DNA of 5,428 bases from Actinomycetes bacterium (GTDB taxonomy: Bacteria; Actinomycetota; Actinomycetes; Streptosporangiales; Streptosporangiaceae), in assembly GCA_023425615.1 (NCBI GenBank), contig JAFACJ010000137.1:1-5428 (forward strand). Direction: 5' to 3'. Shown piece after piece: positions 1-4,893 of this stretch. Made by a program: the position numbers and the translations under genes. Within the stretch, counting starts at the first letter, position 1. The number at the start of each line of letters is the position of its first letter. Under the pieces are notes generated by a model. That model saw nothing but the letters and a program-made list of their open reading frames with translations, searched no databases and was not told where the DNA came from.

Positions 1-32
1 CCTGGGGGGGGCGTTCGTGGGGGGCGGGGGGG
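1..32. other. G-run cluster just beyond the exported protein gene
   Basis: Three G runs (8, 6 and 7 bases) lie within 32 bp and directly abut the stop codon of the 33-587 gene. The 8-base run is long enough to supply two G-tracts, so the plus strand could form a G-quadruplex. The transcript of the neighbouring gene would carry the C-rich complement at its 3' end. No hairpin terminator is visible before the window edge, so whether this tract helps to end transcription is open. Confidence 0.35.
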
Positions 33-587
33 TCAGCAGCAGAAATAGCCGGTGGCGATGTTGGATTTCTTGCTGGAATATCTGTCGTCGCCGTCGATGA
101 ATACGACCTTGTAATAGATTTCGTCGCGGGTGTTTCCGATCAGGGTGTTGAAGTGGCCCTTGTCCTCGTTGAGTACGCTTCCGGGCACCAAGAGGCTCAG
201 GCTCAGGTGTATCCCCTTCTCGCTGGTGAGGAGGCCGGTGCTGTATCTCCGCCAGGTGCGAGTGTGTCCCCCTGCCGAGAACGCGGGGATCGAATTGAAA
301 TTTTCGGAGTCGGGGTCGTCCTGGTAGAAGGTGACCTCCATGCGGGCGCCGTTGTTGATGTATCCGTCGGCGTCGTACTTGTTCATCGGCACCAGGGTGT
401 TGATATAGACCCGGTATTTTCCGCCGGATTTGGGCTCGGCGTGCCCGGTGATGGTGAGCTTCGCGGACATCGCCTTCGCCTCTGCCGGAGTCGCGCCCAG
501 GACGCTCGCTCCGACCGCCGCCAAGGCCAGTGTTCCGGCGGCGAGCGGCCGGCCGGCACGTCCACGCAGAGCAGTGATCTTTCTCAT
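33..587 (-). CDS. Sec-exported small beta-rich protein of unknown function, C-terminal Cys-Cys
   Basis: This 184-residue protein has a clear Sec signal peptide: a basic n-region (residues 2-13, six Arg/Lys), a hydrophobic Ala/Leu/Val core (15-32) and an ATPAEA cleavage site, predicted after Ala37. No twin-arginine motif is present. The mature chain of about 147 residues is soluble-looking, with alternating hydrophobic/polar segments that suggest a beta-sandwich. It has acidic turns (QDDPDSENF near 89, NEDKGHFN near 140, FIDGDD near 163). The only two cysteines are the last two residues (GYFCC). The ATG at 587 is preceded by a weak GGACGGGG-like ribosome site; a later start would remove the signal peptide. 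Third positions look less GC-biased than in the plus-strand genes at the right end. It lies 104 bp downstream of the Gly/Cys-tail gene in the same direction. I do not recognise a named family; it resembles anonymous actinomycete secreted proteins. Confidence 0.8.
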   Translation of the reverse strand: MRKITALRGRAGRPLAAGTLALAAVGASVLGATPAEAKAMSAKLTITGHAEPKSGGKYRVYINTLVPMNKYDADGYINNGARMEVTFYQDDPDSENFNSIPAFSAGGHTRTWRRYSTGLLTSEKGIHLSLSLLVPGSVLNEDKGHFNTLIGNTRDEIYYKVVFIDGDDRYSSKKSNIATGYFCC

Positions 588-691
588 CGGTCCCCGTCCA
601 TTTTCGAGGAGCCTGCCGTGTTTCCGCCGCGGGCTCCGCTTTCCTTGCCGGGGACGCTACGGCCGATGGGTTGCCGCCGGGTTGCCGGTCT

Positions 692-1675
692 TCACCATCC
701 GCCGCAGCCTCCGCAGCCGCTTCCGCAGCCGCCACCGCCGCCGCCGTTGCTTCCGCAGATGTCGCCGCTGTAGTCCCTGCCGCTGTAGGCGCCTCCGTAG
801 GAAGAGCCTCTGGTGAAGGGGGCTCGGGAGGGCGGTTCCTCGGACGGCTGCCGCTCGGTCACGATCACCACGCTCGGGGCGAGACGCCACAGGCTGTCGT
901 GCCCGTTCCCGAAGACCGCCCGGCTCAGCGCCGCCTCCGCCGCGCGGCCTCGCCAGACCATTCCGGGGTGGGGCATCAGTTTCCGGTACCGGCGCCCGGC
1001 GTCGTCGAGGGTCTTGTCCATCAGCCTCTCCAAGAGCGCCGAACGTGCGCCGTCCGGCCTCCAGATCTTCCGCAGGAGCAGGACCTCCGCTTCCAGGACC
1101 GTCAGCGCGGCCGTCAGGCGTCCGACCGGCCTGCCGTTCGCCAGGCCCGCCGCGAGCCTGACCGCTCCCGCGGACAGCAGGGGCGTGAAGAGCGGCAGCG
1201 TCTTCATGGACCGCGCCTGCCGGGCGGCGTGGCCCCGCAGTGCCTCTTCTTTCAGCTCGCGGTACGCCTCCTCCAGCGGAGCGAGCGCGGCGAGGACGGC
1301 CGGGTGCCTTCTCACGTCCGCGGGCACCGCCCTGTCGCCGATCGCGTGGAGGACGGCTTCGGCCAGCGGGTCGGACGCCGTGCCGTCGCGGCCGGTCCCG
1401 CGCAGTTCGCCGTCCCCTCCCTTCTCGACCAGACCGTCCACCCACAGGGACACCAGGGCGGTGTCGATCGCCCAGCCGGCCCCGTCGCCGCCCGAGACGC
1501 GGCGCTCGCCGTTCAGGTAGGCGAGTTCGTAGACGCCCAGGTTCCGGGAGGACGGGGGGTTCTCTCCGCCCCAGCGACGGACGGCCAGGGCGGAGCACGT
1601 CAGCAGGAACGCCGCCGCGGTGAAACCCTTGAGGAAGTCGGGGTCCTCGATGCCCCAAGTGGGCGATGAGTCCAT
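692..1675 (-). CDS. TIGR04222-like membrane protein with Gly/Cys-rich C-terminal tail
   Basis: This 327-residue protein opens with TWGIEDPDFLKGF, then a hydrophobic segment (residues 13-32, FTAAAFLLTCSALAV), the layout of actinomycete TIGR04222-domain proteins. A mixed helical region follows, then a second segment (168-202). There the family usually has a membrane span, but here it contains Arg186, Glu195 and Glu197. A conserved-looking AVFG...LW block lies at 253-263. The last 39 residues are low complexity, mostly Gly/Ser/Tyr, with Cys at 307, 317, 321 and 324, ending in GGW; the only other Cys is 27, in the first span. I chose ATG 1675 because AAGGAG lies 9 bases upstream and the protein then starts just before the conserved motif. 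The open frame extends to 1807, but the extra 44 codons lack a ribosome site and family similarity. The function is unknown; the tail could bind metal or be modified after translation. Confidence 0.85.
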   Translation of the reverse strand: MDSSPTWGIEDPDFLKGFTAAAFLLTCSALAVRRWGGENPPSSRNLGVYELAYLNGERRVSGGDGAGWAIDTALVSLWVDGLVEKGGDGELRGTGRDGTASDPLAEAVLHAIGDRAVPADVRRHPAVLAALAPLEEAYRELKEEALRGHAARQARSMKTLPLFTPLLSAGAVRLAAGLANGRPVGRLTAALTVLEAEVLLLRKIWRPDGARSALLERLMDKTLDDAGRRYRKLMPHPGMVWRGRAAEAALSRAVFGNGHDSLWRLAPSVVIVTERQPSEEPPSRAPFTRGSSYGGAYSGRDYSGDICGSNGGGGGGCGSGCGGCGGW

Positions 1676-1697
1676 GTGCCACTTCTCCTTCGGCTCC

Positions 1698-1724
1698 CGG
1701 AGAGTGCCGAGAGTCGGCTCTCCG
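1698..1724 (-). promoter_or_regulatory. Leader hairpin with two alternative pairings upstream of the Gly/Cys-tail gene
   Basis: CGGAGAG (1698-1704) pairs perfectly with CTCTCCG (1718-1724) around a 13-base loop. GAGAG (1709-1713) can instead pair with CTCTC (1718-1722) around a TCGG tetraloop. The two stems share the 1718-1722 arm and so exclude each other. They sit about 10 bases upstream of the AAGGAG ribosome site of the gene starting at 1675. A role in translation control is inference only. Confidence 0.35.
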
Positions 1725-1756
1725 ACCGATGGAAACAGCATCCGAGGTGTCTGAGA

Positions 1757-1783
1757 AGTGTAATATGAGACTTTTATTAAAAG
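1757..1783. promoter_or_regulatory. AT-rich palindrome and possible promoter upstream of the Gly/Cys-tail gene
   Basis: This AT-rich patch contains the palindrome CTTTTA-T-TAAAAG (1771-1783). Reading on the minus strand, a CATATT hexamer (1767-1762) follows and could serve as a -10 element for the gene starting at 1675, giving a leader of roughly 80 bases. No good -35 element lies 17 bases upstream (CACCCT). The palindrome would then fall in the promoter spacer, a typical operator position. The local composition contrasts strongly with the GC-rich surroundings. Confidence 0.4.
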
Positions 1784-1793
1784 GAGGGTGCGG

Positions 1794-1808
1794 GGTGCCG
1801 GAGGCACC
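1794..1808 (-). terminator. Possible weak terminator after the Trp-rich gene
   Basis: GGTGCC (1794-1799) and GGCACC (1803-1808) form a perfect 6 bp stem with a 3-base loop. On the minus strand this is followed, after about ten bases, by TCCTTTTAAT. It lies 66 bases beyond the stop codon of the 1874-2383 gene. The distance between stem and T-run makes this a marginal terminator. Confidence 0.25.
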
Positions 1809-1873
1809 GGGAACCGCTACGCCCCCGGCGACCGCACGAGGTGACCGGCACAGGTCCCACCGGCGCCAAGCCG

Positions 1874-2383
1874 TCAGTAGTGAGCGCGGTGGCCGCTACT
1901 GGCTTCGATCAGCCAGTAGAGCGAGCCCGTCTCGAACGGCCAACCGGTCGTCGTCACCTCGATCCATCTGTTCCCGGTCTCATCGGTACCGGCGTCCCAC
2001 CACCACCAATGACGATCGTGGCCGCGGCCGTCGTCGGCAGGGTCGAAGTAGTACAGCCAATCCGACAACGTCCAAGGGCCCTCGGTCAGGGCGATCTTCT
2101 CCTCGATGGGAAGGGCCCGCCACCGGCGTTCCCACGCCGCGATGGCCTCGGCTCCGATCTCCCGCTCAGGTTCGGGGGGCTCAGGCGCGCAACGCGAGAC
2201 GAAAGCCGGTGGCAGCAGCCCAGGCCACTCCGCATCGTCAGGCCACGACTCCAGCCGCCGCAGAACCGCAGAGAGCGCTTCCCTGGCCGTCTTCACGACC
2301 TCCGCCGGCTCATCGGCCTCGAAGCCGATCCTGACCAGGCACCCTTGCTCATCGAGGGCCGGGCCGCTCCAGATCCGACGCAT
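1874..2383 (-). CDS. Trp-rich soluble protein of unknown function with a WWWWDA motif
   Basis: This 169-residue acidic protein has no signal peptide or membrane span. It carries 14 tryptophans, including four in a row at 126-129 in HWWWWDAG. Other blocks are GCLVRIGFEADEP (14-26), an amphipathic helix with VVKTAREALSAVLRRL (29-44), LLPPAFVSRCAPEPP (56-70), WERRWRALPIEEK (84-96), GPWTLSDWLYYFDP (102-115), and a C-terminal GWPFETGSLYWLI (147-159). The even spread of aromatic motifs and the coding-like third positions argue for a genuine gene. I took the first ATG (2383), though only a weak GGTGA precedes it. A GTG at 2431 has TGGAGG four bases upstream and would add 16 residues, and the frame stays open to a TTG at 2467. 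I do not recognise a characterised family. It looks like an anonymous actinomycete protein of the kind found in accessory regions. Confidence 0.68.
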   Translation of the reverse strand: MRRIWSGPALDEQGCLVRIGFEADEPAEVVKTAREALSAVLRRLESWPDDAEWPGLLPPAFVSRCAPEPPEPEREIGAEAIAAWERRWRALPIEEKIALTEGPWTLSDWLYYFDPADDGRGHDRHWWWWDAGTDETGNRWIEVTTTGWPFETGSLYWLIEASSGHRAHY

Positions 2384-2855
2384 CTCATCACCGGCATCGA
2401 TCGCCACGCCGCAAGTCTGGCGCTGAGACACCGAGCCTCCAACACCGGACCCGATCGCTCTGGGCAACCCGGTGCGCTCCAGGCCGGCGAATACACGGCA
2501 GTCGAAGGCGCGAGCTCACCGGCATCACGGGCCTTCTTGCGCCGCCTCGGCTCGGCGGCACGGTCTGGACCACGCGGGTGTCGAGGTGGGCGATCGCGGT
2601 CGGCGTCGGCGGGGCCGTGGCGGGGGTCGCGAGGACGCGCCGGTTTCCCGGACGGGGGATCGCACGCTCGCCGGGCGTGCGGGGTCCGGCGCGGGAGCCG
2701 TTCGCTCGTCTCAGGGAAGTCGGCTCGTCGTGTCCGCGATGGGGTGGCGGCCCGTCCGCGCGGCCGTCCCCCGCCGGTCGGGGTGGGCCGCTCGCGGTGG
2801 CACGACGCCGGGGACGAGGTCTCCAGGAGTTTCGGTTCTTGCCGCCGGGCGGCGC
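2384..2855. other. GC-rich region with no convincing gene
   Basis: These 472 bp separate the Trp-rich gene from the second DUF397 gene. Several open frames cross them on both strands, but their products are Arg/Pro/Gly/Ser-rich with no recognisable motif or credible ribosome site, as expected when stops are rare in very GC-rich DNA. Two small inverted repeats are visible: GCCGCC (2541-2546) with GGCGGC (2554-2559), and GCCGC/GCGGC at 2841-2853, three bases past the DUF397 stop codon. The second is a possible weak terminator for that gene. The promoter of the Trp-rich gene should lie here, but I see no clear one. Confidence 0.5.
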
Positions 2856-3044
2856 TCACTCGATGCGGTTCGCCTTGATGGAGGTGAGGAGGGCGTGGAA
2901 CGTGGGCGTGGGCATGGTGAGGTGGCCGAATCCGGTGTTCTTGGAGTCGCGTATGCCGATTCTTGCGGGGCCGAGGTCCGCCACTTCGACGCAGCTTCCA
3001 TTGGCGTTGCTGTAGCTGGACTTGCGCCATTCAAGGGCTGGCAT
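2856..3044 (-). CDS. DUF397 domain protein, second copy
   Basis: This 62-residue miniprotein is a complete DUF397 domain. It has the signature WRKSSYS (6-12), then C18-VEVADLGP (19-26), IGIRDSK (29-35), and a C-terminal helix with FHALLTSIK (49-57). DUF397 proteins are usually partners of XRE-DUF5753 regulators in actinomycetes; their biochemical action is not settled. The ATG at 3044 is preceded by GAGGAG eight bases upstream. The frame extends to 3122, but that extension (KQARKRRR) is untypical of the family. The copy at 3164-3352 is exactly the same length and identical at 40 of 62 positions, so they are paralogues. This copy has 10 of 62 codons ending in A/T against 23 of 62 in its sister. 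It lies beyond the sister's terminator and seems to have its own promoter. Confidence 0.93.
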   Translation of the reverse strand: MPALEWRKSSYSNANGSCVEVADLGPARIGIRDSKNTGFGHLTMPTPTFHALLTSIKANRIE

Positions 3045-3093
3045 CGGGTTTTCTCCTCGCCAAGCTGTTCGTCTCCGTTTCCTTGCCTGCTTG

Positions 3094-3122
3094 ATGCTAA
3101 GTACCTCTAGAAATTGAAACAA
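3094..3122 (-). promoter_or_regulatory. Candidate promoter of the second DUF397 gene
   Basis: On the minus strand TTGTTT (3122-3117) is followed after exactly 17 bases by TAGCAT (3099-3094), which fits the actinobacterial TANNNT -10 pattern. Transcription would start near 3087, giving a leader of about 43 bases before the ATG at 3044, with GAGGAG in place. The -35 element overlaps the distal arm of the upstream terminator. The match is moderate (3/6 and 4/6 to consensus). Confidence 0.45.
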
Positions 3123-3149
3123 GGCCCTAGAAGGATTCCGGGCCTTGTT
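3118..3149 (-). terminator. Intrinsic terminator after the XRE-coupled DUF397 gene
   Basis: A perfect 10 bp stem is formed by 3118-3127 (AACAAGGCCC) and 3140-3149 (GGGCCTTGTT), with a 12-base loop. On the minus strand it starts 14 bases after the TAA stop of the 3164-3352 gene and runs into TTTCAATTTC. The GC-rich core, the position and the T-rich continuation make this the best classical terminator in the window. It separates the two DUF397 copies transcriptionally. Confidence 0.7.
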
Positions 3150-3163
3150 GTTGAGAAGTATGC

Positions 3164-3352
3164 TTATCTGATTCGGCTTTCCTTAAGATGGGTGAGGAGA
3201 TCGCGGAAGGCGTATGTGGGGAGGGTGAGGTAGCCGAGACCAGTGTTCTTGGAGTCTCGTAGGCCGATCTTTGTGGGGCCAAGATCTGCTACCTCGACAC
3301 ACTCTCCGTCAGCAGTGGTGTAGCTGGATTTTCGCCAGTTGGGGGCTGACAT
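3164..3352 (-). CDS. DUF397 domain protein coupled to the XRE regulator
   Basis: This 62-residue DUF397 miniprotein has WRKSSYT (6-12), C18-VEVADLGP (19-26), IGLRDSKNTG (29-38) and a C-terminal helix with FRDLLTHLK (49-57). Its ATG at 3352 shares one base with the TGA of the upstream XRE gene (TGATG), and GGAG lies eight bases upstream inside the XRE coding sequence. That arrangement predicts translational coupling and matched production of the two proteins. A GTG directly before the ATG (3355) is an alternative start adding one residue. XRE-DUF397 pairs of this type in Streptomyces coelicolor (for example Scr1/Scr2, recalled rather than searched) behave as regulatory partners, and some authors compare them with toxin-antitoxin pairs. 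Codon use is relaxed here (23 of 62 codons end in A/T), hinting at a different history from its GC-richer paralogue. Confidence 0.94.
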   Translation of the reverse strand: MSAPNWRKSSYTTADGECVEVADLGPTKIGLRDSKNTGLGYLTLPTYAFRDLLTHLKESRIR

Positions 3353-4236
3353 CACATCTTCTCCAGGTGTTCGCGGATGAGGTCGCTCGTATCATCCTCG
3401 GGAAGCGCGAGTTGCCCGAGGCGTTCGTAACGTAGCGCGAACAAGTCCACTTCGGCGACATCTGAGACAAGCCTCCAGCCGAGAGCGGCCTCGGTGTAGG
3501 CCATCGACGGAATACCTGCTGAGAAGGACATGATCCGGAATCGGCCTTCCAGCCCTCGGTGAAGACGCGAACCTTTGCGGATCACTCGCAGGCAGATGTT
3601 GTTGCGCTCGGAGAGCCCAAGGAGGTGGACGAGTTGGGCGCGCATCACCTCACGGCCTCCGCCCGGGCGATCGAGGACACCTTCGTCGACCAACACCCAG
3701 AGATAGGGGCCACCATCGGCTAGGAAGCGTTCCTGCCGCTGGATGCGGACTTCGAGCCTCTCCTCTATGTCGCTTTCACTGAGATCACCGGAACGGAAGA
3801 CCTCTCGGGCGTACTCCGGTGTCTGCATAAGCCCGGGAACCAGCAGGGGTTCCCAGATGCGGAGCGCTGTGGCCCGGTCCTCGTGCTCCTGGTGCGCCTT
3901 GTACCAGTCCTCGGTCTGCTCTCGGCTCGCGTGGAAGACGAGCAGCTCCCACCGCCCCATCGCGAGGGGTGGGGAGTCGCGGCTGAGGCGGGTGCGGTGC
4001 TCGGAGGCGAGCTTGCCCAGGAGCAGTGACTGCTCGTAGGCGTCAAGCAGCCTCGCCTGGTCGGGCTTGAGCCGCATCCCCCCGTGCTCAATCTTGGAAA
4101 CAGTTGATTTGTCGCATTTGAGAATCTGGCCGAGCTGGCTGCCCGTGAGCCCGAGGACGGCGCGGAACTGCCGCAGCTCAGAGGCGATGTGGTGCCACAG
4201 CGAGGCGCGGGGGTCAGGGTATTCGAGGACGTTCAT
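3352..4236 (-). CDS. XRE-family transcriptional regulator with DUF5753 domain (WhiJ-like)
   Basis: This 294-residue protein has an N-terminal XRE helix-turn-helix (about 16-70; LTGSQLGQIL then the recognition helix CDKSTVSKIEHG at 41-52). A DUF5753-type region follows from about 100 to the end, with the family hallmark IWEPLLVPGLMQTPEYARE (127-145), then a helical block near 157-172 and the YLWVLVDEGVL strand (178-188). This is the standard length and layout of WhiJ-like actinomycete regulators. The ATG at 4236 has GGAGG five bases upstream. The frame stays open to 5130, but that extension lies antisense to the ATP-binding gene and has no family similarity. The gene overlaps the DUF397 start by one base and diverges from the ATP-binding gene across a 198 bp spacer. 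By family analogy it probably binds that spacer and regulates itself and its neighbour, with DUF397 modulating it. Confidence 0.95.
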   Translation of the reverse strand: MNVLEYPDPRASLWHHIASELRQFRAVLGLTGSQLGQILKCDKSTVSKIEHGGMRLKPDQARLLDAYEQSLLLGKLASEHRTRLSRDSPPLAMGRWELLVFHASREQTEDWYKAHQEHEDRATALRIWEPLLVPGLMQTPEYAREVFRSGDLSESDIEERLEVRIQRQERFLADGGPYLWVLVDEGVLDRPGGGREVMRAQLVHLLGLSERNNICLRVIRKGSRLHRGLEGRFRIMSFSAGIPSMAYTEAALGWRLVSDVAEVDLFALRYERLGQLALPEDDTSDLIREHLEKM

Positions 4237-4434
4237 CTTCGCCTCCGGGGGTTTTGGGTTGTTGCGGGAGTTGTTGAAGTTCGGCGGAAATCGTGGACAG
4301 GGTAATGGGACTGACCCAATCTTGTCCGTGGAAGAAGAAGATTTCCACCGGGGATCAACACGCGCAACCAAATAGGTGGTTTTGCCAAATCCCCATACCA
4401 AAAGTCCGTTTTTAGAAGTTCTGGAGGTGGGGTC
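4237..4434. promoter_or_regulatory. Divergent regulatory region between the XRE and ATP-binding genes
   Basis: This 198 bp spacer is markedly more AT-rich than the adjacent coding DNA and must hold the promoters of both divergent genes. I see no convincing -35/-10 pair on either strand. It contains an inverted repeat GTGGAA (4328-4333) / TTCCAC (4343-4348) with 9 bases between the arms. It also has three CCAAA copies (4368, 4385 and 4398), the first two extended to CCAAAT and spaced 17 bp apart. These are candidate operator elements for the XRE protein; that is inference from position. Confidence 0.55.
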
Positions 4435-4866
4435 GTGACCGTAGACACGATCTCGGCCGCCGCGGCGCGGCAGGTCTCCTATTCCGAATACCGGCTGGAG
4501 TTCCCGGCGGAGGCCGAGAGCGTGCGCGTGGTGCGGGAGATGATCCGCGTCATGTGCTCCGTCTGGGACGTCCCCCAGGACGCCGCCGACACCGCCGTGC
4601 TGCTCGGCTCGGAGATCACGACGAACGCCATCGCCGTGAGCGAAGGCGAGGTGCTGCGGGTGACGCTGCGCCGGGTGCTGGACTACCTGTACTTCAACTG
4701 CACCGACCACGACCCCGCCGTCCCCGGCCCGCCGGCCATGCCCGGCCCCGAGGAGTCCAGCGGGCGCGGCCTGGCCCTGGTGGCGGAGCTCGCCTCCTCC
4801 ACCGGCTGGGAACCGCTGCCGGGGGAGCAGGGCAAGATCTGCTGGTTCACGCTGGCGGTGTGGTGA
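4435..4866 (+). CDS. RsbW-like ATP-binding (HATPase) regulatory protein
   Basis: This 143-residue protein has the Bergerat-fold layout of actinomycete anti-sigma/serine kinase-like proteins. The N-box is GSEITTNAIAVSEG (58-71, with Glu60 and Asn64), the first G-box is around CTDHDP (89-94), the second G-box is SGRGLALVAELAS (109-121), and the closing strand is GKICWFTL (133-140). These residues would bind ATP-Mg. The gene starts with GTG at 4435, seven bases after GGAGG; Val3 (GTA) is not a start. Third positions are very GC-rich, unlike the XRE/DUF397 side. It diverges from the XRE gene, the arrangement seen in whiJ/abaA-like clusters, where such proteins are presumed to inhibit or phosphorylate a partner. 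No anti-anti-sigma or sigma gene is in the window, so the partner is unknown. The family call is firm, the target not. Confidence 0.93.
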   Translation: MTVDTISAAAARQVSYSEYRLEFPAEAESVRVVREMIRVMCSVWDVPQDAADTAVLLGSEITTNAIAVSEGEVLRVTLRRVLDYLYFNCTDHDPAVPGPPAMPGPEESSGRGLALVAELASSTGWEPLPGEQGKICWFTLAVW

Positions 4867-4893
4867 CCCGCCCCGGCGCACCCCACGGCCCGT

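Noticed and set aside
668..686. Direct repeat of GGGTTGCC (668-675 and 679-686)
   Set aside because: Only eight bases long in GC-rich DNA next to the 3' end of a gene; likely chance.
671..1669. Long plus-strand and second minus-strand frames over the Gly/Cys-tail gene
   Set aside because: Shadow frames: Arg/Pro/Ala-rich products, no ribosome site, no family signal.
1676..1807. 44-codon extension of the Gly/Cys-tail gene
   Set aside because: No ribosome site is seen for it, and it covers the AT-rich palindrome and leader hairpins; ATG 1675 has AAGGAG at 9 bases and fits the family N-terminus.
1781..2334. Plus-strand frame with AAGGAGG at 1781 and GTG at 1795
   Set aside because: The ribosome-like site is attractive, but the product is Arg/Ser/Thr-rich without motifs and lies antisense to the better-patterned Trp-rich gene; the site is partly the AT-rich palindrome.
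1841..2878. 345-codon plus-strand frame
   Set aside because: Spans a gene on the other strand, an intergenic region and part of DUF397; long only because stop codons are rare in GC-rich DNA.
2578..3015. 145-codon plus-strand frame starting with GTG
   Set aside because: No ribosome site, AGG/CGG-rich, and its 3' third is antisense to the DUF397 gene.
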